Shown piece after piece: positions 53,278 through 61,021 of a DNA stretch of 64,000 bases. How positions within the stretch are numbered: the first letter of the stretch is position 1; each line of letters begins with the position of its first letter. The DNA comes from Microbacterium aoyamense. GTDB taxonomy: Bacteria > Actinomycetota > Actinomycetes > Actinomycetales > Microbacteriaceae. The translations under genes were made by a program, and so were the position numbers. The stretch lies in contig NZ_JAKNUT010000003.1 of assembly GCF_023155855.1 (NCBI RefSeq), positions 310,001-374,000 on the forward strand, written 5' to 3'. Under the pieces are notes generated by a model that was given only the letters and a program-made list of their open reading frames with translations, was not told the origin of the DNA and made no database searches.

Positions 53278-54453
53278 TTGACCGTTTCATCCGTGCGCCA
53301 TCGATCCGTGCAGCGCCGTGCTGCTCTCGCCGCGGCATCCATCGTCGCCATCGCGGGCCTCGCCGGCTGCGCGCCGGCGTCCGCTCCCGATCCCACCCCG
53401 TCGGTGAGTGAAGAGGGCGCGTTGCCGGATGACCTGCAGGCACAGCTGCAGGCAGTGCTCGACGACACGATGGCCGAGTACGACGTCCCGGGTGCGGCCG
53501 TGGGCGTCTGGGTCCCAGGCGCAGGATCGTGGACGGTGGCGGCCGGAGTCGCGGACATCGAGAGCGGAGAGCCCACGACGACCGAGATGTCGTGGCCGTT
53601 GCGCAGCGTCACGAAGTCCTACACCGTGACCCTGTTGCTGCAGCTCGTCGACGAGGGCGAAGTCACGCTCGACGACACGATCGACCGGTACGTCGACGGC
53701 GTCACGAACGGCGACCGGATCACGCTGCGCCAGCTCGCCAACATGTCGAGCGGCAATGCCGATTACACGAACGACGATTTCGTCGCGGTCTTCAGCGAGG
53801 ACCCGACACGCATCTTCACGCTGGACGAGCTCAACGGCTTCATGCTGGGCAAGCCGGCGCAGTTCGAGCCGGGTGCCGAGCACGTCTACACCAACGCGAA
53901 CACGAATCTGCTCGGTGCGGTGATCGAGAAGGTCACCGGAGCCTCGTATGAAGACGTGCTGAACGACCGCATCCTCGAGCCGCTCGGGCTCCAGGACACG
54001 CGGTACCTGCTCGACGTGGCGACCTGGACCGAGCCGCACGCGCTCGGGTACGGCCCCGACGCCGATCCGCGGGAACCGGCGGACCAGAACTTCTCGATCT
54101 TCGGGCCGGCGGGTTCGATGGTCTCGTCACTCGAAGACACCCGCCTGTGGGCGGAGACCCTCGCGACGGGCGCGCTGCTCGATCCCGCGACGCAGGCCGA
54201 GCGCGAAGACGGGTGGCCGTTGGATGCCGGACCGCCGTACGACGTCTATGCCCTCGGCATCGGCGAGACGAACGGGTGGTGGGGCCACAACGGCGAGGGC
54301 CTCGGATACACGGCCGCCGTCTTCCACAACCCCGAGACGGGAGCGAGCATCGTGGTGTTCATGAACGAGTCGAACGTCGAACCGAAGGCCCATCCCGCCG
54401 ACCAGACCTTCCGGCGTATGGCCGCGGTGCTCGCGGGCGAGGCGACGTCATGA
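53278..54453 (+). CDS. Serine hydrolase lipoprotein, class C beta-lactamase/DD-peptidase family
   Basis: A 391-residue lipoprotein (lipobox LAGC near residues 27-30) with a Beta-lactamase (PF00144) fold. Ser110-x-x-Lys113 (SVTK) is the nucleophile motif, the YxN motif is VYTNANTN, and the third motif is HNG (WWGHNGEGLGY) instead of KTG, as in DD-peptidases and esterases of this family. TTG 53278 is the start. It acts outside the membrane, probably on peptidoglycan stem peptides. It overlaps the next gene by four bases. Confidence 0.87.
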   Translation: MTVSSVRHRSVQRRAALAAASIVAIAGLAGCAPASAPDPTPSVSEEGALPDDLQAQLQAVLDDTMAEYDVPGAAVGVWVPGAGSWTVAAGVADIESGEPTTTEMSWPLRSVTKSYTVTLLLQLVDEGEVTLDDTIDRYVDGVTNGDRITLRQLANMSSGNADYTNDDFVAVFSEDPTRIFTLDELNGFMLGKPAQFEPGAEHVYTNANTNLLGAVIEKVTGASYEDVLNDRILEPLGLQDTRYLLDVATWTEPHALGYGPDADPREPADQNFSIFGPAGSMVSSLEDTRLWAETLATGALLDPATQAEREDGWPLDAGPPYDVYALGIGETNGWWGHNGEGLGYTAAVFHNPETGASIVVFMNESNVEPKAHPADQTFRRMAAVLAGEATS

Positions 54454-56012
54454 CGCGCCGGATGTGGTCCGTCGCCGCGGTCGCGGCGCTCGTCGGGTCG
54501 CTCACGGCCTGCACGTTCGGCACCCCCGAACCCGAGGCGAGCGACGCCGCCGTGCCGGCTGCCGCGCTCGAGGTCATGAACCAGCCGCAGTACGCGAACG
54601 GCCGCTGGCTCATTTCGGTGCGGGACATCGCGACGGGCGACGTCCTGATCGATCTGGGCGCCGATCAGATGGCCGAACCCGCGTCGTTCACCAAGAGCTA
54701 CAGCGTCGGCGCGGCATGGCTCAAGTGGGGGCCCGATCACGTCATCACGACGCCCGTCAAGAGCACCGGCGACATCACCGGCCCGACGATGAACGGCGAC
54801 CTCGTCCTCGTCGGCATGGGCGACATCACGCTCGGCGGCAGGACGAAGCCCGACGGCACCGTCGATTTCGCCGACCTCGACCACAATGACGCGAATCCGA
54901 TCCCCGGCGCGACGCTCACGACCGAGGATCCCCTTGCGGGGCTCGACGAGCTCGCGGCGCAGGTCAAGGCATCCGGCATCGACACCGTCACCGGTACGGT
55001 CATCGTCGACGACCGGCTCTTCCAGGGCGAGCTCGCGGACGAGCCGATCACGCCCATCGTCGTCAATCAGAATCTGATCGACGTGCTCATCACGCCCGGC
55101 GAGCCCGGCGAGCCGGCGACGGTCGAGATGACTCCGGCCGTCGCGCCTTGGCACATCGTGAGCACGGTCGAGACCGTCGCGGCGGGGGAGGACTTCGAGG
55201 TCTCCAACCCGGAATCCACGGGTGGTGGAGCGCTCGCCGTCGGCGGGACGATCGCCGCCGACAGCGATCCCGTCCTGAAGGTGTACGCGCTGGAGGACCC
55301 CGCGACGTTCGCTCGCACGGCGTTCATCGAGGCGCTCGCGCGTGCCGGCGTGACGGTCGGCGGCGACCCGATCGCCGAGAATCCGGCGGCGTCGCTGCCT
55401 TCGAAGGATGCGGTGGCCGCACTGCCGGCGGTCGCGGAGTTCGACTCGCTGCCGCTCTCGCAGCAGGCGACGTACATCATGAAGATCAGCTACAACCGCG
55501 GCGCGCAGGCCTATGTGTGCCTTCTGTCGGTCGAGGCGGGCGAGGACGACTGCAGTGCGGGCCTCGAGGAGGTCGGCAGGCTGTGGGCGGATGCCGGCCT
55601 CGACATCACCGGCATGTCGCTCGTCGACGGCTCGGGTCTCAACGGCAACTACATCACTCCCGAGAACGGCGTCGCGGCGCAGACGATCATGGCCGAGCGC
55701 CCCGATGCGGATGAGTGGCGGGCGACGATGCCGATCCTGGGTGTCGACGGATCACTCGCGACGGTGCAACCCGACAGCCCCGCTGCGGGCAAGGTCTTCG
55801 CAAAGACCGGCACGCTCGTCGAGGGCGATCTCGTGAACGGTCGGCTGAGGCTCAACACCAAAGCGCTCGGTGGCGTCATGGAGGCCGAGAGCGGGCGAGA
55901 GCTCGCGTTCGTCATCATCATGAACCAGGGCTTCTCGGACGACATCGAGGGCGTCTTCACGAGCAACGACGATGTGGGGGCGGTCGCGGCGGCCATCCAG
56001 CAGTCCTTCTGA
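54450..56012 (+). CDS. dacB: D-alanyl-D-alanine carboxypeptidase/endopeptidase, PBP4-like
   Basis: A 520-residue lipoprotein (LTAC near residues 17-20). Peptidase S13 motifs: Ser79-F-T-Lys82, Ser347-Y-Asn349 and Lys452-T-G. The insertion between the first two motifs (about 100-330) is the PBP4-type extra domains. It trims or cleaves peptidoglycan peptides outside the membrane. ATGA-coupled to the serine hydrolase, so the two enzymes should be made together under the LuxR-type regulator. Confidence 0.9.
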   Translation: MTRRMWSVAAVAALVGSLTACTFGTPEPEASDAAVPAAALEVMNQPQYANGRWLISVRDIATGDVLIDLGADQMAEPASFTKSYSVGAAWLKWGPDHVITTPVKSTGDITGPTMNGDLVLVGMGDITLGGRTKPDGTVDFADLDHNDANPIPGATLTTEDPLAGLDELAAQVKASGIDTVTGTVIVDDRLFQGELADEPITPIVVNQNLIDVLITPGEPGEPATVEMTPAVAPWHIVSTVETVAAGEDFEVSNPESTGGGALAVGGTIAADSDPVLKVYALEDPATFARTAFIEALARAGVTVGGDPIAENPAASLPSKDAVAALPAVAEFDSLPLSQQATYIMKISYNRGAQAYVCLLSVEAGEDDCSAGLEEVGRLWADAGLDITGMSLVDGSGLNGNYITPENGVAAQTIMAERPDADEWRATMPILGVDGSLATVQPDSPAAGKVFAKTGTLVEGDLVNGRLRLNTKALGGVMEAESGRELAFVIIMNQGFSDDIEGVFTSNDDVGAVAAAIQQSF

Positions 56013-56092
56013 GGTGCCCTGTTCGCGGAGCCGCGCACGGCACGGCAGAGTGGATGCGTGATCAGGTCCGCGAGAGCCCCGCAGTGAGAGCC

Positions 56093-56830
56093 ATGCGCGA
56101 GTTCCTGGGCGGTGCGGGTCTCCTGGCTCGCGGATTCGGGTGGTGGACCCGCCGCCCCGGACTCATGGCGCTCGGACTCGTGCCGGCTGCGATCGTCGCG
56201 CTGCTCTTCCTGGGCGGGTTGATCGTTCTCGGCGCATACCTGCCGGGCATCGTCACCGCCGTGACGCCCTTCGCCGAGGGGTGGCCCGGCGTGTGGGCGA
56301 CCGTCATCCGCATCACGATCGGCACGGCCATGGTCGGCGCGGCCCTCGTCATCGTCGCCGTCTCGTTCACGGCGCTGACACTGCTGCTCGGCGAGCCGTT
56401 CTACGACCGGATCTGGAGAGCGGTGGAGCGGGATGCCGGGGGCGACGCCGTCGACGGTGCGGAGGGATTCTGGCGCGCCGTCGGCGACACCTTCTCGCTC
56501 CTCGCGCGCGGAGCGCTCGTGGCGATCTTCGCCGCAGTGCTCGGACTCATCCCGGTCGTGGGCGGTGTCATCGCGGCGGTCGTCGGCGTGGGCCTCACGG
56601 GATGGCTGATCGCCGACGAGCTGAGCGCGCGCGCTCTCTCGGCGCGGGGCATCGATCGTGCCGCGCGTCGGCGACTCCTGGCTCGGCATCGCGCGCGGGC
56701 GCTCGGGTTCGGTGTCGCGACGCAGCTCTGCTTCCTCGTGCCGTTCGGTGCGATCGCCACGATGCCGGCGGCCGTGGCGGGATCGACGCTGTTGGCGCAG
56801 TCCTTCTTGGCGCCCACCGCCCGCTCCTAG
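56093..56830 (+). CDS. EI24/CysZ-like membrane protein
   Basis: A 245-residue protein with four or five membrane helices and the EI24-domain start MREFLGGAGLLARGFGWWTR. The segment LTLLLGEPFYDRIWRAVER is typical of the group, whose E. coli member CysZ imports sulfate. Possible starts are 56054, 56084 and 56093; the last matches the usual N-terminus. Its stop overlaps the convergent LysR-like gene by four bases. Confidence 0.82.
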   Translation: MREFLGGAGLLARGFGWWTRRPGLMALGLVPAAIVALLFLGGLIVLGAYLPGIVTAVTPFAEGWPGVWATVIRITIGTAMVGAALVIVAVSFTALTLLLGEPFYDRIWRAVERDAGGDAVDGAEGFWRAVGDTFSLLARGALVAIFAAVLGLIPVVGGVIAAVVGVGLTGWLIADELSARALSARGIDRAARRRLLARHRARALGFGVATQLCFLVPFGAIATMPAAVAGSTLLAQSFLAPTARS

Positions 56831-57174
56831 CGACCCTGGCGCTTCTTGTAGGGCTTCGGCTGCCCCTTGACGGCGGGGGCGCGACCCTTCCCCTTCGATG
56901 CCTTCGCCTTGCCTCCGGCAGGTGGGGGCGTCCTCGGTGCAGGCGGCGGCGCGCTCGCGATCAGCTCGTGGGCATCGGCGAGGAGCAGTGACCCGGCCTT
57001 CGTCAGGCGCGTCTGGCCGCCGTCGCGGCTGAACAGAGGCTGCCCCACCTCTGCCTCGAGCTTGTCGATCGACGTGTAGAGCGATGCCAGCGGGATGCCC
57101 AGCTTCTCGGCCGCGCGCGGGAAGTGCAGTTCGTCGGCCGCGACGACGAACCGGCGGAGCAGAGCGATCTTCAC
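56827..57174 (-). CDS. LysR-type DNA-binding domain only, lysine-rich tail
   Basis: A 115-residue protein. Residues 1-65 form a LysR winged helix (LLRRFVVAADELHFPRAAEK, then LGIPLASLYTSIDKLEAEVG), but the effector-binding domain is absent. A Pro/Ala linker leads to a basic tail (GGKAKASKGKGRAPAVKGQP). GTG 57174 is favoured by GGGAGG eight bases upstream. It looks like a nucleoid-type or constitutive DNA binder, or a truncated regulator that gained a tail. Confidence 0.78.
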   Translation of the reverse strand: MKIALLRRFVVAADELHFPRAAEKLGIPLASLYTSIDKLEAEVGQPLFSRDGGQTRLTKAGSLLLADAHELIASAPPPAPRTPPPAGGKAKASKGKGRAPAVKGQPKPYKKRQGR

Positions 57175-57266
57175 GAATGTGCCTCCCCGCCCAGGATACG
57201 GAGACATTCAGCCGCACGGTGTCTTCGTGGATCGCAGCTCCTACGTCGCGACGGCTCGTGGGGCGG

Positions 57267-57635
57267 TCAGGCGCGGTCGTGCAGGGTGACGTGGTAGCCG
57301 TCGGGATCGGCGAAGGTGAACGTGCGGCCGAACGGGCCGTCGACCGGAGCCGATACGATCGTCCGCCCGTCAGCGACGAGTGCATCGTGGATCTCCTGCA
57401 CGTCGGTGGCGTGGAGCCACAACGCCACCCCGATCCCCGGCTGCGGGGTCGCGGTGATGTCGGTGCCCGGGACGACCTCGCGCAGGGCGAAGGCGATCGG
57501 CGTCGTCTCGAACACGACCGCATGCGGCGGCCCGGCGGGGGAGCGCACGAGGCCGAGATGGCGCTCGTAGAACTCGTGCGATGCGGCGAGGTCGGTCGTC
57601 TGCAGCGAGATGAAGTCGGGGCCGGTGACGGGCAT
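57267..57635 (-). CDS. VOC-family (glyoxalase/bleomycin resistance) protein
   Basis: A 122-residue protein with two VOC repeats: DFISLQTTDLAASHEFYERH and VALWLHATDVQEIHDALVAD, ending TFADPDGYHVTLHDRA with the usual metal-binding Glu replaced by His/Thr context. The role may be binding or detoxifying a small molecule. It is divergent from MarR with two shared operators, so it is very likely the MarR target. Confidence 0.87.
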   Translation of the reverse strand: MPVTGPDFISLQTTDLAASHEFYERHLGLVRSPAGPPHAVVFETTPIAFALREVVPGTDITATPQPGIGVALWLHATDVQEIHDALVADGRTIVSAPVDGPFGRTFTFADPDGYHVTLHDRA

Positions 57636-57656
57636 GTTGCGCTCCTCGCATCCTGA

Positions 57657-57672
57657 TGTCAGTTATCTGACA
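57657..57672. promoter_or_regulatory. MarR operator 1
   Basis: TGTCAG-TTAT-CTGACA, a perfect 6-4-6 inverted repeat in the VOC/MarR divergent region. Confidence 0.8.
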
Positions 57673-57686
57673 CGTGCCCTACCGTA

Positions 57687-57702
57687 TGTCAGACTACTGA
57701 CA
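57687..57702. promoter_or_regulatory. MarR operator 2
   Basis: TGTCAG-ACTA-CTGACA, identical arms, 30 bases from operator 1; its last base is the A of the marR ATG. Confidence 0.8.
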
Positions 57703-58142
57703 TGAGTCAAGCCGGGATCGATCTCGAGACGTCGCTGGGCTACCTGCTGAAAGAGGCCGCGAGCGCCCTTCGGGGTGCGATGGAGGAAGCGCTGCGGCCG
57801 CTCGGCATGACGATCACGCACTACTCGTGCCTGGAACTGCTCGCGCAGCGCCCGGGGCTGTCGAATTCCGAGCTCGCGCGCGGAGCCTTCGTGACGCGGC
57901 AGTCGATGAACGTCCTGCTGCAGACGCTCGAGCGGGATGGGCAGGTCGTCCGTCCGGACGAAGCGCCGGTCGGCAAAGCACTGCCGGCGCGACTCACCCC
58001 GCGTGGGCGGGCCCTTCTCGCGAAGGCGACGGTCGCCGTGCGTTCGGTGGAGCTCCGGATGCTGCGCGGCATGACACCGGAGGAGCAGGCGATCGCGTTC
58101 ACGGCGTTGAAGACCGTGGTGCGCTCCCTGCGCTCTCCCTGA
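57702..58142 (+). CDS. MarR-family repressor
   Basis: A 146-residue MarR protein: LGMTITHYSCLELLAQRPGL, the recognition region NSELARGAFVTRQSMNVLLQ and wing KALPARLTPRGRALL. Operator 2 covers its start codon, so it should repress itself tightly, together with the VOC gene, until a ligand binds. Confidence 0.92.
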   Translation: MSQAGIDLETSLGYLLKEAASALRGAMEEALRPLGMTITHYSCLELLAQRPGLSNSELARGAFVTRQSMNVLLQTLERDGQVVRPDEAPVGKALPARLTPRGRALLAKATVAVRSVELRMLRGMTPEEQAIAFTALKTVVRSLRSP

Positions 58143-58200
58143 CCGCGCTGCGGGGCGCGCTGGTCGGTGACGAATGGCCGCGTACCGCGCCCGCCGCAGC

Positions 58201-58234
58201 CCCGGTCGTTGAGCGAGCGAAGCGAGACGAAACG
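58201..58234. repeat. Intergenic repeat of the Microbacteriaceae type
   Basis: A purine-rich sequence of GAGCGA/AGCGA/GACGA units (GTTGAGCGAGCGAAGCGAGA at its core) ahead of the DUF222/HNH gene. I recall nearly the same sequence in many intergenic regions of Microbacteriaceae genomes; within this window it is seen once. Confidence 0.55.
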
Positions 58235-58264
58235 CCCGCCCGGAAATCCTGCTCTGCCTGGGGT

Positions 58265-58281
58265 TTCAACCTCGGGTTGAA
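58265..58281. promoter_or_regulatory. Inverted repeat before HNH gene
   Basis: TTCAACC-TCG-GGTTGAA, a perfect 7-3-7 dyad 16 bases before the -10 CAGAAT (58298-58303) of the HNH gene. Confidence 0.55.
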
Positions 58282-58309
58282 TGTCGGTGGCCCTGGGCAG
58301 AATGGTCGT

Positions 58310-59725
58310 ATGGATGCACTGCTCGACCACCTCGAAGAGGCTGTCGAGCAGACGCGCGCGCACGTGACGGGGGCCCTCGGCGAGGGTCGTGTTCTGACCG
58401 CTTCCGACGAGCAGATCACCCGCGCACTGGCCCTCGCAGCCGAGCTGCAGCGCCTCACCGAGGCGGTGCTCGTCGAGGCGACGGGTGAAGTATCGCGCCG
58501 GTCTCAGTCGGCTGCGCGGGATGATCGGCTCACGTCGCGGATGGGCTGTCATGACGTGTCGGAGCTCGTGCAGCGACTGGCCCGGTGCTCCGCGTCGACC
58601 GCGGCCAGGTTGCAGCGGGCGGCGAAGCCGACCATGGCGCGAGTATCGTTCGCCGGCACGGCGATGCCGGGGATGCTTCCCGCACTGCACGACGCGATGA
58701 TCGACGGGGTCATCGGGCTCGACGGGGTGCTCGCGGTCGCGAGTCCGCTGGCCGAGATGTCGCGGCGGGTGCCGTACGAGAAAGTCCTCACCGCCGATCA
58801 GGTCATCGCCGCGATCGCTCGCGGGGAAGGCCCCGACGGCGCGCCGCCCGCATCGGCGGATCTGTTGAAGATCCACGCGACGACGTGGGCGACCTACCTC
58901 GACCAGGATGGCGCCGAACCCCGCGAGGAACGCGCGCTGCGGGTGCGCGGGATCACGCTCGGACGAGAACGCGACGGGGTCGTCCCGATCAGCGGCAATC
59001 TGATGGTCGAGGTCGCGAAGCAGTTCGAGCTGATCTGTCACGCGATCGGGTCACCGCGCGTCGACCAGGACGGGCCGGTCATGTTTCGCCCGTCGGCGGA
59101 CGTCGAGCCCGACCCGTTGGACTATCGCTCCGACGTGCGCACGCCCACACAGAAGCGACACGACGCTCTGGCGACCGCGCTGTCGGTCGCGGCATCCAGC
59201 CGGCTCCTTCCCACGATCGGCGGCGCCGCACCGACCCTGGTCGTCTCGGTGCGGGAAGAGGATCTGATCGAAGGTCGCGGGTGGGCGCACATCGACGGGC
59301 AGCCCGTCTCCCTCGCCGCCTCCGTGCACGCGGGCTGCGCGGGGGTCATCCAACGGATCCTGACCGGTGGGAACGGGCGGATCGTGAAGCTCGGCACCGA
59401 GGAACGCGTCTTCAACCGCCGGCAGCGCCGCGCCATCGCCCTCAGAGACGGCGGATGCGTCATCCCCGGCTGCGGGGTGCCCGCCGCCTGGTGCGAGATC
59501 CACCACGTCGTCGACTGGGCCCTCGGCGGCTCCACCCACACCGAGAACGGTGTGCTCCTGTGCTGGTACCACCACCGCCACCTCGCCAATCACGGCTGGC
59601 AGATCCGCATGAGCAACGGCGTCCCCGAAGTGAAGGCCCCACCCTGGGCCGAACGCGAGCCCCGCTGGCGTCCCGCCACCACCTCACCCACCAGACTCCT
59701 CGAGCGACTCAACCGGCGCACATGA
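58310..59725 (+). CDS. DUF222/HNH endonuclease-like protein (13E12 repeat family)
   Basis: A 471-residue protein. The DUF222 helical region covers about 1-330, and the C-terminal HNH is CVIPGCGVPAAWCEIHHVVD, then TENGVLLCWYHHR, with all His and Cys ligands. This family is multicopy in Actinobacteria and sits next to conserved intergenic sequences, suggesting a mobile or repeat-associated nuclease. ATG 58310 is six bases from a CAGAAT -10 (leaderless). No intron or intein is seen. Confidence 0.9.
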   Translation: MDALLDHLEEAVEQTRAHVTGALGEGRVLTASDEQITRALALAAELQRLTEAVLVEATGEVSRRSQSAARDDRLTSRMGCHDVSELVQRLARCSASTAARLQRAAKPTMARVSFAGTAMPGMLPALHDAMIDGVIGLDGVLAVASPLAEMSRRVPYEKVLTADQVIAAIARGEGPDGAPPASADLLKIHATTWATYLDQDGAEPREERALRVRGITLGRERDGVVPISGNLMVEVAKQFELICHAIGSPRVDQDGPVMFRPSADVEPDPLDYRSDVRTPTQKRHDALATALSVAASSRLLPTIGGAAPTLVVSVREEDLIEGRGWAHIDGQPVSLAASVHAGCAGVIQRILTGGNGRIVKLGTEERVFNRRQRRAIALRDGGCVIPGCGVPAAWCEIHHVVDWALGGSTHTENGVLLCWYHHRHLANHGWQIRMSNGVPEVKAPPWAEREPRWRPATTSPTRLLERLNRRT

Positions 59726-59922
59726 AGCGATGGTCGGAACGATGACGGCGGTTGAGAACCCGCGCGGATGTCGCCGCGCCGGAGACGCTCTCGGCGCTCA
59801 GTTCATCCCAGTCCGGCTTCGTCACTCAACGACGTGCGGGCACAGGTGCATGCCACGACCGTCACGGCGGAGCATCCCGATCCCTCATTCCCTTCATCGC
59901 GCGATACGCCCACAATGGGCCC

Positions 59923-60501
59923 ATGACCGACCACGTCATCAAGCCGCTGACACTCGACACCTTCCCGGCGTGGCTCGCGCTCGCCGAGAAGCACAACGGC
60001 GTGTGGGGCGGATGCTACTGCTCGTACTTCCACGGCGACACCGCCGACACCGTCAAGAGGGAGTACGACGGCCCCACCTTCAAGCGACGACTCGTCGAAG
60101 AGGGGGTCGCGCACGCGGCACTCGTCTTCGACGGCGATCAGGCGATCGCGTGGTGCGAGTACGGCAGCCCTCTCGAGCTGCCGAACATCTACCACCGCAA
60201 GCAGTTCGACGCCGAGGAGTCGCACCAGGCACCGTGGCGGATCACGTGCTTCTTCGTCGATCGCGACCATCGGCGCGGCGGCGTCGCGACCGAGGCGCTC
60301 CACGGCGCGCTGGACCTCATCGCGCAGGCGGGCGGCGGCGAAGTCGTGTCGTTCCCCAACGTCGTCGAGCCCGGCAAGCGGGTCTCGGCGTCCTTCCTCC
60401 ACAACGTCACGCCGGGGATCTTCGAAGCGGCGGGGTTCACGTTCGAGCGCCGTATCGGCAAGAACAAGACCGTCATGCGGAAGGTCGTCGCACCGGCCTG
60501 A
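59923..60501 (+). CDS. GNAT-family acetyltransferase
   Basis: A 192-residue GNAT protein. The N-terminal GVWGGCYCSYFHGD segment has a Cys pair, and the acetyl-CoA loop is FFVDRDHRRGGVATEALHGA (motif A, R/Q-x-x-G-x-G/A variant). A Lys/Arg-rich C-terminus follows. Target unknown. ATG 59923 is six bases after CACAAT, a possible leaderless -10. The 197 bases before it contain nothing recognisable. Confidence 0.83.
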   Translation: MTDHVIKPLTLDTFPAWLALAEKHNGVWGGCYCSYFHGDTADTVKREYDGPTFKRRLVEEGVAHAALVFDGDQAIAWCEYGSPLELPNIYHRKQFDAEESHQAPWRITCFFVDRDHRRGGVATEALHGALDLIAQAGGGEVVSFPNVVEPGKRVSASFLHNVTPGIFEAAGFTFERRIGKNKTVMRKVVAPA

Positions 60502-60619
60502 CAGCAGCGGCGAGTCGGCTGCGCGTGTGGCGCAGTATGACATCGGTGGGAGCGCGCGATGCCAGGGCCGACGTAGCGTGACGGACGAACCGAGATCCGC
60601 ACGCTCGAAAGGACCCCGC

Positions 60620-61000
60620 ATGGCCGATTCGACCCCCGTCGAGACCGAACCCACGTACGACGCACCGCTCATCACCCCGGAAGAGGCGGCGCAGCGCGCG
60701 GCCGGCGGAGCCCTCGTCATCGATGTGCGCAGCGACGCGGGTCGGGCGCGGGACGGGGTCATCCCCGGATCGGTGCGTGGCGATCGTGAGAACCTCGACG
60801 CGCAGTTCCTCATCGATTCTCCCGAGAAGCTCGCGGAAGTCACGGAGTGGGATCAGGACATCGTGATCGTCTGCGGGTCGATCCGCGGGTCCGGGCCGGT
60901 CGCCGAGCAGCTCCGCGCGAAGGGCTTCACGAACGTCGCACACGTCGACGGCGGCTTCCCGGCGTGGAAGGAATCCGGCGCACCGACCGCAGAGGTCTGA
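60620..61000 (+). CDS. Rhodanese-like sulfurtransferase
   Basis: A 126-residue single rhodanese domain: ALVIDVRSDAGRARDGVIPG and the active-site loop CGSIRGSG with the catalytic Cys, then VAHVDGGFPAWKESG. It transfers sulfane sulfur or has a redox role. ATG 60620 with GAAAGGACC upstream. It stands alone, convergent with the MFS gene 21 bases away. Confidence 0.92.
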   Translation: MADSTPVETEPTYDAPLITPEEAAQRAAGGALVIDVRSDAGRARDGVIPGSVRGDRENLDAQFLIDSPEKLAEVTEWDQDIVIVCGSIRGSGPVAEQLRAKGFTNVAHVDGGFPAWKESGAPTAEV

Positions 61001-61021
61001 CCGCCCCGCTCGCCCCGCCGT

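Noticed and set aside
58201..58234. GCGA-rich tract considered as CRISPR or tandem array
   Set aside because: A single short tract without spacers or regular period.
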